Source of the DNA: Pseudomonas sp. PDM15
Lineage (GTDB): Bacteria > Pseudomonadota > Gammaproteobacteria > Pseudomonadales > Pseudomonadaceae
Assembly: GCF_014851565.1 (NCBI RefSeq)
Contig: NZ_JACVAA010000002.1
Span: 62,001 to 126,000, forward strand
DNA length: 64,000 bases
Direction: 5' to 3'
Shown: piece after piece, positions 48,904 through 55,906 of the stretch
Numbering within the stretch: position 1 is the stretch's first letter
Layout of the letters: the number at the start of each line of letters is the position of its first letter
The notes under the pieces: generated by a model
What the model saw: the letters and a program-made list of their open reading frames with translations, nothing else
What the model was told of the DNA's origin: nothing
Databases searched by the model: none
Translations under genes and position numbers: made by a program

Positions 48904-50100
48904 TCAGGCCAGCAGCTCGCCCAGTGGGATGAAGCGCAGCGAGTCGCCTTCGGCATAGGTACGGTCTTCCAGCACCTCTACCAGGCCATCGGCCCAGGCG
49001 GCGCTGCGCAGCACACCGGAGCTCTGGTTCGGGTAGAGCACGGCGCGACCATCCTCGATGCGTGCACGCAAGTATTCGCGACGCTTACCCGCCGAGTTCC
49101 AGGCGAAGCCGGCCGGCACCTGAAACGCCAACGGTTCGACCCGCTGCACGCCGAGGCGACGCAGCAGATAGGGACGCGCCAGCAGGCCGAAGGTCACCAG
49201 AGTCGAGGCCGGATTGCCCGGCAACCCCAGCACCGGCACACCACGGAAGTGGCCGCAGGTCAGTGGCTTGCCCGGCTTGATCGCCAGCTTCCACAGGGCC
49301 AGCTCACCCTCCTCGTGCAAGACCTGGCCGAGGTAGTCGGCCTCGCCCACCGACACGCCGCCGGTGGACAGGATCAGGTCGGCATCACCCAGCGCCGCCA
49401 GCGCTTCGCGGGTGCGCTGCGCATCGTCCGGCAGGATGCCGGCATCGCGCACCTCGCAGCCCAGGCGTTGCAGCCAGGCGCAGAGCAGGCTGCGATTGCT
49501 GTTGTAGATCTGCCCCGGACCCAGCGGGTGGCCGGGCTCGATCAACTCGTCCCCCGTGGAGATCACCGCCACTCGCGGCTTGCGCCGCACCGCCAGAACA
49601 GCGCTGCCGAGCGACGCGGCCAGACCCAACACGACCGGGCCCAGGCGGGTGCCGGCGTGCAGCAGCATTTCGCCGGCGCGGGTCTCCTGGCCTTGAGGGC
49701 GGACGTTCTGCCCGGCCTTGAGCGGCTCGCGGAAATGCACTCGGCCATCGGCCAGCAGCTCGACGTTCTCCTGCATCTCCACTGTGTCGGCCCCAGCCGG
49801 CATGGGTGCACCGGTGAAGATGCGCGCACAGGTGCCGGGTTGCAGTGGCTCGGAAGCCTGGCCGGCGAGGATGCGCTGACTGATCGGCAGCGGCCCGCCC
49901 TGGCCATCGGCCAGGCGGAGGGCGTAGCCGTCCATGGCGCTGTTCGGCCAGGGCGGCAGGTCGAGGCCGGCCACCAGATCGGTGGCTAGCACACGACCGT
50001 CGGCGGCGGCCAGCGCGACTATTTCTCGACCATGAATGGGCGTGGCCTCGGCCAGCGTGAGCAGGCGCTGCAGCGCCTCTTCAACAGGCAGCAGGCTCAT
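48904..50100 (-). CDS. moeA: Molybdopterin molybdenumtransferase MoeA
   Basis: 398 residues. It inserts molybdate into adenylated molybdopterin. Signatures: [13 protein letters not shown] at the start, LPPWPNSAMDGYALR, GTCARIFTGAPMPAGADTVEMQE, VAVISTGDELIEPG and GQIYNSNRSLL, LILSTGGVSVGEADYL, and GLPGNPASTLVTF. The start overlaps the moaB stop (ATGA). Part of a molybdenum-cofactor group with moaB and the divergent mobA; the MOSC-domain gene in this window is a possible client. Confidence 0.95.
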   Translation of the reverse strand: MSLLPVEEALQRLLTLAEATPIHGREIVALAAADGRVLATDLVAGLDLPPWPNSAMDGYALRLADGQGGPLPISQRILAGQASEPLQPGTCARIFTGAPMPAGADTVEMQENVELLADGRVHFREPLKAGQNVRPQGQETRAGEMLLHAGTRLGPVVLGLAASLGSAVLAVRRKPRVAVISTGDELIEPGHPLGPGQIYNSNRSLLCAWLQRLGCEVRDAGILPDDAQRTREALAALGDADLILSTGGVSVGEADYLGQVLHEEGELALWKLAIKPGKPLTCGHFRGVPVLGLPGNPASTLVTFGLLARPYLLRRLGVQRVEPLAFQVPAGFAWNSAGKRREYLRARIEDGRAVLYPNQSSGVLRSAAWADGLVEVLEDRTYAEGDSLRFIPLGELLA

Positions 50101-50636
50101 CCGCGGCTCTCGCAGGCGGAAGCCTGCTTCAGATGCGGGACGAAATTGCAGGGGCGGTGGCGGTTGTCCAGCTGCTCGCCGAGGATGCCGTCCCAGGCGG
50201 TCCGGCAAGCGTTGGTCGAACCCGGCAGGCAGCACACCAGGGTGCCGTTGGCCAAGCCGGCCAGGGCGCGTGACTGAATGGTGGAGGTACCGATATCGGC
50301 CACGGATATCTGCCGGAACAGCTCGCCGAAGCCATCCACCTGCTTGTCCAGCAGGCAGCGCACCGCCTCCGGGGTGCTATCGCGGCCGGTAAAGCCCGTA
50401 CCGCCGGTGATCAGCACCACCTGCACCTCGTCGTCGGCGATCCATTGCGCCACCTGGGCGCGAATGCGGTACAGATCGTCCTTCAGCAGCACCCGCGCAG
50501 CAAGGTGATGGCCTGCAGCGGTGAGGCGATCGACGAACAGCTGGCCAGAGGTGTCGGTTTCCAGCGAGCGGGTATCGCTGACGGTAAGAACGGCGATGTT
50601 CAGCGGCACGAAAGCCGCCTCGGCCTTGTGACTCAT
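50097..50636 (-). CDS. moaB: Molybdenum cofactor biosynthesis protein MoaB
   Basis: 179 residues. MoaB/MogA fold that adenylates molybdopterin before metal insertion. Signatures: [39 protein letters not shown] and [31 protein letters not shown]. It overlaps moeA by four bases. The gap to divergent mobA is 66 bases. Confidence 0.94.
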   Translation of the reverse strand: MSHKAEAAFVPLNIAVLTVSDTRSLETDTSGQLFVDRLTAAGHHLAARVLLKDDLYRIRAQVAQWIADDEVQVVLITGGTGFTGRDSTPEAVRCLLDKQVDGFGELFRQISVADIGTSTIQSRALAGLANGTLVCCLPGSTNACRTAWDGILGEQLDNRHRPCNFVPHLKQASACESRG

Positions 50637-50702
50637 GGCGTGATCCGGTTGTGGCGAAAACTGGCCGGTGTTATATCACAGGCCCCGACCCAGAGCGCCG
50701 CC

Positions 50703-51281
50703 ATGACTACTGCCCTGCCCCCCTGTTCCATCCTGCTACTGGCCGGCGGCCGCGGGCAGCGCATGGGAGGCCAGGACAAGGGACTGCTGGAATGGCGCGG
50801 CCAACCGCTGATCGCCCACCTGCATGAGCGGGTTCGGCCGCTGACCGATGACCTGATCATCTCCTGCAACCGCAACGCCGAGCGCTATGCGGCTTTCGCC
50901 GACCAACTGGTGAGCGACGCCGAACCGGGCTTTCCCGGCCCCCTGGCCGGCCTGCTGAGCGGCCTTGCCGCCGCGCGTCACGAACTGCTGCTGGTACTAC
51001 CTTGTGATGCGCCTTTGGCGGATGAAAGCCTTCTGGCGGAGCTGCGCTGTCGGGCTCGAGAGTGCCCCGGCAAGCCGGTGATGGTGCGCCAGGGCGAACA
51101 GTGGCAACCGTTGTTCTGCCTGGTGCCACGCCGCCTGCTGCAACCGCTGCAGCAGATCTGGCAGAACGGCGAGCGCAGCCCGTTGCGCGCGATACTGCAG
51201 CTCGATCCGAGGGAGCTCCTCTGCGAACCGGGAGACACACGCCTCGCCAATTTCAATACGCCGGAACTGCTGCGCGGCTGA
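50703..51281 (+). CDS. mobA: Molybdenum cofactor guanylyltransferase MobA
   Basis: 192 residues. It couples GMP to molybdenum cofactor to make the bis-MGD form. The N-terminal nucleotide-binding motif is [35 protein letters not shown] and LVLPCDAPL follow, and the C-terminus has FNTPELL. The ATG at 50703 is directly followed by the domain. Length is typical of MobA. Confidence 0.95.
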   Translation: MTTALPPCSILLLAGGRGQRMGGQDKGLLEWRGQPLIAHLHERVRPLTDDLIISCNRNAERYAAFADQLVSDAEPGFPGPLAGLLSGLAAARHELLLVLPCDAPLADESLLAELRCRARECPGKPVMVRQGEQWQPLFCLVPRRLLQPLQQIWQNGERSPLRAILQLDPRELLCEPGDTRLANFNTPELLRG

Positions 51282-51340
51282 TCGGGAACCGCAGCGGCAA
51301 ATCCTCGTCTTACGTACCCCCATGACTCCCGGAGGTACCC

Positions 51341-51559
51341 ATGACCCAACGGACCCTGACCGCCCTGCTCGCCACCGGCTTGCTGGCACTGGCCGGCTGC
51401 TCGACGCCCAGCGTCATCACCCTCAATGACGGCACCCAGATTCAGACTACGGACGTGCCCGAGTTCGATGAGGAATCCGGCTTCTACGAATTCGAACAAC
51501 TCGATGGCAAACCGACACGGGTGAACAAGGACCAGGTCATTACCGTCAAAGAGCTCTGA
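51341..51559 (+). CDS. YgdI/YgdR-type small lipoprotein
   Basis: 72 residues. Lipoprotein signal peptide with lipobox LAGC (Cys20), then a compact SH3-like domain TPSVITLNDGTQIQTTDVPEFDEESGFYEFEQLDGKPTRVNKDQVITVKEL, the DUF903 pattern. Likely anchored in the outer membrane. A good ribosome-binding site (CCGGAGGTACCC) precedes the start. Function unknown. Confidence 0.88.
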   Translation: MTQRTLTALLATGLLALAGCSTPSVITLNDGTQIQTTDVPEFDEESGFYEFEQLDGKPTRVNKDQVITVKEL

Positions 51560-51610
51560 GTGCACCGCGCCACAGGGAATCGTGGCTGCAAAAATCTTCC
51601 AGCTAACCCC

Positions 51611-51638
51611 TTGTGCCGCAAAACTTTTTCGGTAAAAT
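51611..51638 (+). promoter_or_regulatory. Promoter of tRNA-Pro
   Basis: TTGTGC and TAAAAT with a 16-base spacer, followed by a GC-rich discriminator (GCGCGCC), typical of stable-RNA promoters. Confidence 0.7.
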
Positions 51639-51651
51639 GCGCGCCATCCTT

Positions 51652-51728
51652 CGGAGCGTAGCGCAGCTTGGTAGCGCGTCTCGTTCGGGACGAGAAGGTC
51701 GCTGGTTCGAATCCAGTCGCTCCGACCA
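51652..51728 (+). tRNA. tRNA-Pro (anticodon CGG)
   Basis: 77 bases with a full cloverleaf: acceptor CGGAGCG / CGCTCCG, anticodon loop TTCGGGA (anticodon CGG), T loop GGTTCGAATCC and encoded CCA. A terminator follows at 51761-51786. Confidence 0.96.
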
Positions 51729-51760
51729 AATCCCGAATCGACAGCAAAGTCGATTATAAG

Positions 51761-51786
51761 AACCGGCCCTAGCGGCCGGTTTTTTA
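51761..51786 (+). terminator. Terminator of tRNA-Pro
   Basis: AACCGGCC / GGCCGGTT stem with a five-base loop and a T run, 32 bases after the tRNA. Confidence 0.85.
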
Positions 51787-51800
51787 TTTCTGCCTCATGA

Positions 51801-51833
51801 AAAAGCCCGCATGCTTTTGGCTTGCGGGCTTTT
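51801..51833 (-). terminator. Terminator of tRNA-Arg(CCT)
   Basis: AAAAGCCCGCA / TGCGGGCTTTT, a perfect 11-bp stem with a TTTTTC tail on the minus strand, eight bases beyond the tRNA 3' end. Confidence 0.8.
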
Positions 51834-51840
51834 CTATGTA

Positions 51841-51917
51841 TGGCGTCCCAGAGAGGGGTCGAACCTCCAACCTTCCCCTTAGGAGGGGGATGCTCTATCC
51901 AATTGAGCTACTGGGAC
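51841..51917 (-). tRNA. tRNA-Arg (anticodon CCT)
   Basis: 77 bases on the minus strand: acceptor GTCCCAG / CTGGGAC, anticodon loop CTCCTAA (anticodon CCT, reads AGG), T arm GGAGGTTCGACCCC, encoded CCA. This tRNA is a frequent integration site in bacteria, but only 112 bases lie between its 3' end and tRNA-Pro and no element is present. Confidence 0.95.
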
Positions 51918-52367
51918 AGCGATCGCTCTGCGACGGGGCGGCATGTTAACGGGCAGAGGCCTGTTTGTCATGCCATTCGCCCTCTTCTGACCAGCCAAAC
52001 AAACCAATCACCGCACAACGTTCCCTAGTCGCCAGCGACGGCCGGAGATACTGTCGAGATCCGAGCCATCTGAATGACCGGCAATCAGGAAGCCGCTCTA
52101 TCTAGGGCATTACAGGCTATTCATATACTGACCAGTGCACCAGTTTTGCTTAGCTGTACGCATTTCGGACAATTGGTGCTGGCAATGCGCCTGTATTCGG
52201 ACCACAATTACGTCGCGTAATTGGCGTCAAATAGTCGACCGATCAAAAACCGAACCGATGCTGTCACCGGCTGAACGGCTAGCGCCTAACATGGTCAAAG
52301 CAGCGACAATGTGTAGCTGATTGCCAGCATCGCTTTCCTGAACTAACCGGTTTAATGTATACGCCCT
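51918..52367. other. Intergenic region between tRNA-Arg and amrZ, 450 bases, no gene
   Basis: No convincing gene on either strand. It is more AT-rich than its surroundings and would hold the amrZ promoter. TGGCAATGCGCC at about 52179-52190 and TTGGCGTCAA near 52221 resemble half of AmrZ binding sites (GGCnnnnCGCC-like), but I cannot score them. No clear -35/-10 pair or AlgU promoter was found. Confidence 0.4.
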
Positions 52368-52685
52368 ATGAAACAGGCCATCTATTCCAGCCGTACGGCT
52401 GACAAGTTTGTAGTCCGCCTGCCCGACGGTATGCGTGAGCGCATCGCCGACGTGGCGCGTAACCATCACCGCAGCATGAACTCGGAAATCATTGCGCGCC
52501 TGGAACAGAGCCTGTTCCAGGAAGGCTCTCTGGGCGACGAGCTGAATCTGCACATGGATAGTCCGGAACTATCCCTGCACGAACGCGAACTGCTGCAACG
52601 CTTCCGTCAGCTGTCGCGACGCCAGCAGAACGCTCTGGTCGCACTGATCGCTCACGATGCAGAGCTGGCTAGCGAAGAGGCCTGA
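52368..52685 (+). CDS. amrZ: Ribbon-helix-helix regulator AmrZ
   Basis: 105 residues, very close to P. aeruginosa AmrZ as I know it: [20 protein letters not shown] (ribbon strand), [17 protein letters not shown] (helices), then the C-terminal tetramerisation part [33 protein letters not shown]. AmrZ controls alginate, twitching, flagella and cyclic-di-GMP genes. The N-terminal arm is shorter than in P. aeruginosa by a few residues. The ATG lacks a good ribosome-binding site (TTTAATGTATACGCCCT), which may limit translation or mean that the leader is structured. Confidence 0.93.
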   Translation: MKQAIYSSRTADKFVVRLPDGMRERIADVARNHHRSMNSEIIARLEQSLFQEGSLGDELNLHMDSPELSLHERELLQRFRQLSRRQQNALVALIAHDAELASEEA

Positions 52686-52705
52686 ATTCCTCCGCACCAT
52701 CTCCA

Positions 52706-52736
52706 ATAAAAAAGCCGGCTAACGCCGGCTTTTTTG
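52706..52736. terminator. Bidirectional terminator between amrZ and mgtE
   Basis: AAAGCCGGC / GCCGGCTTT stem with a TAAC loop and flanking A and T runs, between convergent genes. Confidence 0.88.
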
Positions 52737-52746
52737 TGTCTGCCGA

Positions 52747-54189
52747 TCAGAGCAGGAACAGCGTAGCCAGTCCCAGGAAGATGAAGAATCCACCACTGTC
52801 AGTCATGGCGGTGATCATCACACTGGCACCCATGGCCGGATCACGCCCCATGCGCACCAGTGTCATGGGGATCAGAACCCCCATCAACGCAGCCAGCAAC
52901 AGGTTAAGCGTCATGGCACCAGTCATCACTAGGCCCAACGACCAGCTGTCGTAGAGCCAGAAGGCGACCACACCGATGACTCCACCCCAGACCACGCCAT
53001 TGATCAGGGCCACCCCCAACTCCTTGCGCACCAGGCGCGCGGTATTGCCGGTACCAACCTGATCCAGCGCCATGGCGCGCACGATCATGGTGATAGTCTG
53101 GTTGCCCGAATTGCCACCGATGCCAGCCACGATCGGCATCAGGGCCGCCAGAGCCACCAGCTTCTCGATCGAGCCCTCGAACAGGCCGATCACACGCGAC
53201 GCCAGGAAGGCGGTAATCAGGTTAATGGCCAGCCAGGCCCAGCGGTTGCCGAGAGACTTCCACACCGAGGCGAAGATATCTTCCTCCTCGCGCAAACCAG
53301 CCATATTCAGCACTTCGCTCTCGCTTTCCTCACGGATCAGGTCGACCATCTCGTCGATGGTCAGACGCCCGATGAGACGGCCCTCCTTGTCTACTACCGG
53401 GGCGGAAATCAGGTCGTAGCGCTCGAACGCCTGCGCCGCGTCATGCGCATCCTCGTTCGGCTGGAAACTTACCGGATCGCTGGCCATGACCTCGCCGACC
53501 TGCTTGTCCGGATCGTTGACCAGCAGACGCTTGATCGGCAGCACGCCCTTGAGCACGCCGTCGTAATCGACCACGAACAGCTTGTCGGTATGCCCCGGCA
53601 GCTCTTTCAGTCGCCGCAAATAGCGCAACACCACTTCCAGGCTGACGTCTTCGCGGATGGTGACCATTTCGAAGTCCATCAGCGCACCAACCTGGTCGTC
53701 CTCGTAGGACAGCGCCGAACGCACACGCTCACGCTGCTGGGCGTCCAGGGACTCCATCAGCTCGAGCACTACATCGCGCGGCAACTCGGGGGCTAGGTCA
53801 GCGAGCTCATCCGCATCCATGTCCTTGGCGGCGGCGAGAATTTCATGGTCATCCATGTCCGCGATCAGAGATTCGCGGACCGCGTCGGAGACTTCGAGAA
53901 GGATATCGCCGTCGCGCTCGGCCTTGACCAGCTGCCAGACTGTCAGGCGATCGCCAAGCGGGAGGGCTTCGAGGATATGGGCAACGTCTGCGGAGTGCAG
54001 CTCATCGAGCTTGCGCTGCAGTTCGGCGAGGTTCTGCCGATGGACCAGGTTTTCCACCAGATCCTGGTGCTGGCCCTCCTGACGATGAGTCAGGCTTTCG
54101 ACCAGCTTGTGGCGGTGCAGCAGTTCGACCACCTGAGCGAGGCGGTCCTGCAGGCTTTCTTGCGGCTTTTTGGCTTCTACTTCAGTCAT
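52747..54189 (-). CDS. mgtE: Magnesium transporter MgtE
   Basis: 480 residues. N-terminal superhelical domain (AELQRKLDELHSADVAHILEALP, LPRDVVLELMESL), two CBS domains (MTVR-like DFEMVTIREDVSLEVVLRYL; VMASDPVSFQPNEDAHDAAQAFERYDLISAPVVD), then five membrane helices at residues about 320-480 with AALMPIVAGIGGNSGNQTITMIVRAMALDQV, the conserved pore region. It is a Mg2+-gated channel. In P. aeruginosa MgtE also links to type III secretion through RsmY/Z, and rsmA lies nearby here. Confidence 0.95.
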   Translation of the reverse strand: MTEVEAKKPQESLQDRLAQVVELLHRHKLVESLTHRQEGQHQDLVENLVHRQNLAELQRKLDELHSADVAHILEALPLGDRLTVWQLVKAERDGDILLEVSDAVRESLIADMDDHEILAAAKDMDADELADLAPELPRDVVLELMESLDAQQRERVRSALSYEDDQVGALMDFEMVTIREDVSLEVVLRYLRRLKELPGHTDKLFVVDYDGVLKGVLPIKRLLVNDPDKQVGEVMASDPVSFQPNEDAHDAAQAFERYDLISAPVVDKEGRLIGRLTIDEMVDLIREESESEVLNMAGLREEEDIFASVWKSLGNRWAWLAINLITAFLASRVIGLFEGSIEKLVALAALMPIVAGIGGNSGNQTITMIVRAMALDQVGTGNTARLVRKELGVALINGVVWGGVIGVVAFWLYDSWSLGLVMTGAMTLNLLLAALMGVLIPMTLVRMGRDPAMGASVMITAMTDSGGFFIFLGLATLFLL

Positions 54190-54507
54190 ACGGCACGCTC
54201 CACCCCAGCAGCAGGGCGCGCCACGGGGGTCAATCAGTCAAAACGCGATTGGGCGAAAAATAAGTTGAGTAACTACTGGGTAAGTCCATGGTGGTTTTCC
54301 ACAAGCCCCGGCGGGGCTGACCCTGCAATGATAGCACTGCACTCCGTTTCGACGCGACAAAATCAGGTCTAGAACAAGCGCTTGCAGCGCTTTTCTAGAC
54401 GCTCGCACAACCTGTTTCTTCGACGCATGCGCTGCGTCACAAGGCACGCTGGCGAGACCAGGAGGACGGTCTAGGCTGGGGAAGGCAACCGTCAAGGAGG
54501 ATGAGTC
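54190..54507. other. Intergenic region between mgtE and the DUF4124-like gene, 318 bases
   Basis: No gene seen. It contains a strong 34-base hairpin (54367-54400) and a small GC stem AGCCCC-GGC-GGGGCT (54304-54318). No conserved Mg2+ riboswitch pattern was recognised in the mgtE leader. Confidence 0.5.
54367..54400. other. Two-tier hairpin in the mgtE / DUF4124-like intergenic region
   Basis: Outer arms GTCTAGA / TCTAGAC enclose an inner stem AAGCGC / GCGCTT with a TTGCA loop; only three bases are unpaired between the tiers. It may be a terminator-like or RNA regulatory structure. No T run follows on either strand. Confidence 0.5.
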
Positions 54508-55014
54508 ATGCTGCGACTGATCTGCGCAGGAATTTGCGCATCCCTGCTCTACCCCACCACCCACTCCCAAGCCTCCACCGTATTCCGCTGCGAAGACGAC
54601 AAAGGCCACATCACCTACACCCTGCACGGCTGCCCGGAAGAGGCCAGCCAGGATCTACAGGAGGCTTACAACCCCACGCCAGGCAAAGGCAAAGCCGTGC
54701 CGCTTGCCAAGAGTCAAAAGACGCGAGCCAAAGCAAAAGGCAAGAAGAAGGTTGACGAGCAGCTCGTGGTGGTCGGCACCAAGCAAGATGGCTGCGGCAA
54801 CAAGCTCACCAACAGCGAACGGCGGCGCGCCGTCATCCGCCAGCAGATACGTGGCGGCATGACCCAACGCGATGTAGAGAGCAGCCTGGGCGAGCCGGAC
54901 AAGGTCACCAGCAACGACGGTCAGACCCGCTATCACTACGCCGACGACAAGGGCAACAAACGCCAGGTGACCTTCGACGAGTACGGCTGCGTGAAGGAGA
55001 AAGGCAAACGCTGA
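54508..55014 (+). CDS. Exported DUF4124-like protein
   Basis: 168 residues with a signal peptide (LRLICAGICASLLYPTTHSQAS). The mature N-terminus STVFRCEDDKGHITYTLHGCPEE is the DUF4124 pattern. A very basic linker follows (KSQKTRAKAKGKKKVDEQ), then ERRRAVIRQQIRGGMTQRDVESSLGEPDKV, which resembles the SmpA/OmlA repeat seen in outer-membrane assembly proteins. Cys residues in the first and last parts could form a disulfide. The start at 54508 was chosen over ATG 54501 because AAGGAGG is at the right distance. Function unknown. Confidence 0.82.
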   Translation: MLRLICAGICASLLYPTTHSQASTVFRCEDDKGHITYTLHGCPEEASQDLQEAYNPTPGKGKAVPLAKSQKTRAKAKGKKKVDEQLVVVGTKQDGCGNKLTNSERRRAVIRQQIRGGMTQRDVESSLGEPDKVTSNDGQTRYHYADDKGNKRQVTFDEYGCVKEKGKR

Positions 55015-55020
55015 AAAGAC

Positions 55021-55048
55021 AAAAGGCCCGCATCGCTGCGAGCCTTTT
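55021..55048. terminator. Hairpin between the DUF4124-like gene and the first tRNA-Arg
   Basis: AAAAGGCCCGCA / TGCGAGCCTTTT with one mismatch and a TCGC loop. It can serve the convergent coding gene and the tRNA run. Confidence 0.65.
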
Positions 55049-55054
55049 GCTGTA

Positions 55055-55131
55055 TGGCGCACTCAGGAGGATTCGAACCTCCGACCGCCCGGTTCGTAGC
55101 CGGGTACTCTATCCAGCTGAGCTATGAGTGC
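55055..55131 (-). tRNA. tRNA-Arg (anticodon ACG), copy 2
   Basis: 77 bases on the minus strand, acceptor GCACTCA, anticodon loop CTACGAA (anticodon ACG, reads CGT family after deamination), encoded CCA. Identical in sequence to the copy at 55204-55280, with which it is in tandem. Confidence 0.95.
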
Positions 55132-55170
55132 GTATGGCGCTTTTAGACCAGATCACCGCTGGCTGAAACA

Positions 55171-55198
55171 AAATGGCTTGCATCGCTGCAAGCCATTT
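55171..55198 (-). terminator. Hairpin between the two tRNA-Arg genes
   Basis: AAATGGCTTGCA / TGCAAGCCATTT, a perfect 12-bp stem with a four-base loop and a TTTTGTTT tail on the minus strand. It may attenuate or mark processing between the tRNAs. Confidence 0.65.
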
Positions 55199-55203
55199 CA
55201 ATA

Positions 55204-55280
55204 TGGCGCACTCAGGAGGATTCGAACCTCCGACCGCCCGGTTCGTAGCCGGGTACTCTATCCAGCTGAGCTATGAGTGC
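55204..55280 (-). tRNA. tRNA-Arg (anticodon ACG), copy 1
   Basis: 77 bases, same sequence as the copy at 55055-55131. It lies 104 bases after tRNA-Ser on the minus strand. Confidence 0.95.
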
Positions 55281-55384
55281 GTGGGTTGCGCATTTTAGTG
55301 ATCTCAACCATTAGGTCAAGCACTTTTCCGAATAAGTTCAATAACTTATCGGACTTAGCACAAACACAACCGAGGTTGTGAATA

Positions 55385-55475
55385 TGGCGGAGAAGGGGGG
55401 ATTCGAACCCCCGACACCCTTTTGAGGTGTACTCCCTTAGCAGGGGAGCGCCTTCGGCCACTCGGCCACCTCTCC
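55385..55475 (-). tRNA. tRNA-Ser (anticodon GCT)
   Basis: 91 bases with a long variable arm typical of Ser tRNA, acceptor GGAGAGG, anticodon loop CTGCTAA (anticodon GCT), encoded CCA. It begins 62 bases downstream of the rsmA stop, same strand. Confidence 0.96.
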
Positions 55476-55537
55476 GCAACACGGGGCGCATGATAACCAT
55501 GTTTTCCCCGTTTGCAAAGCCAAAATTTCGAGAAAAA

Positions 55538-55723
55538 TTAGTGGCTTGGTTCGTCGCCTTTCTCTTTTTGGATGCGCTGGTAAATCTCTTCGCGGTGCAC
55601 GGCAACTTCCTTGGGAGCATTGACGCCAATGCGCACCTGATTACCTTTCACGCCCAACACGGTGACGGTGACATCATCACCCACCATCAGGGTCTCTCCG
55701 ACCCGGCGAGTCAGAATCAGCAT
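55538..55723 (-). CDS. rsmA: Post-transcriptional regulator RsmA (CsrA family)
   Basis: 61-residue RNA-binding protein that binds GGA motifs in mRNA leaders. [20 protein letters not shown] and [27 protein letters not shown] are the family core, with the RNA-contacting Arg in VAVHREEIY. It regulates virulence, motility and biofilm genes and is titrated by small RNAs RsmY/RsmZ, which are not in this window. It has its own promoter region and is followed by tRNA-Ser. Confidence 0.97.
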
Positions 55724-55769
55724 TCCTTTCTCCTTACGGATTCAATTACGGGACAACAGTCTGCAAGAA

Positions 55770-55799
55770 ATAAAATGGTGGCAGCATCGCCTATATCAA
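55770..55799 (-). promoter_or_regulatory. Possible rsmA promoter
   Basis: On the minus strand TTGATA (55794-55799) and TTTTAT (55770-55775) with an 18-base spacer, about 47 bases before the start codon. Tentative. Confidence 0.4.
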
Positions 55800-55863
55800 G
55801 TGCGACGCCTTCACCCAAGTATTGACCAGCCCCGACAAAAGAAAAGTCCCCTGCCAAACCGAC

Positions 55864-55895
55864 CAAAAAAGCGAAGGCGCGGATAACCGCGCCTT
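55864..55895 (-). terminator. Terminator of lysC
   Basis: AAGGCGCGG / CCGCGCCTT stem with an ATAA loop, followed on the minus strand by a run of six T after four bases. It lies 12 bases after the lysC stop. Confidence 0.85.
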
Positions 55896-55906
55896 TCAGT
55901 AGATCG

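Noticed and set aside
51729..51840. Integrated element at tRNA-Arg(CCT)
   Set aside because: Only 112 bases, occupied by two terminators, lie on the 3' side of the tRNA; no integrase gene or repeated tRNA end was found.
52135..52320. 61-residue plus-strand open frame before amrZ
   Set aside because: Trp/Cys-rich random-looking translation, no ribosome-binding site, no family resemblance.
54190..54507. Mg2+ riboswitch in the mgtE leader
   Set aside because: No conserved M-box or ykoK-like core was recognised; only a stand-alone hairpin is visible.
55055..55280. Repeated sequence that could be mistaken for a short direct-repeat array or CRISPR
   Set aside because: The repeats are two complete tRNA-Arg genes with cloverleaf and CCA; there are no spacers.
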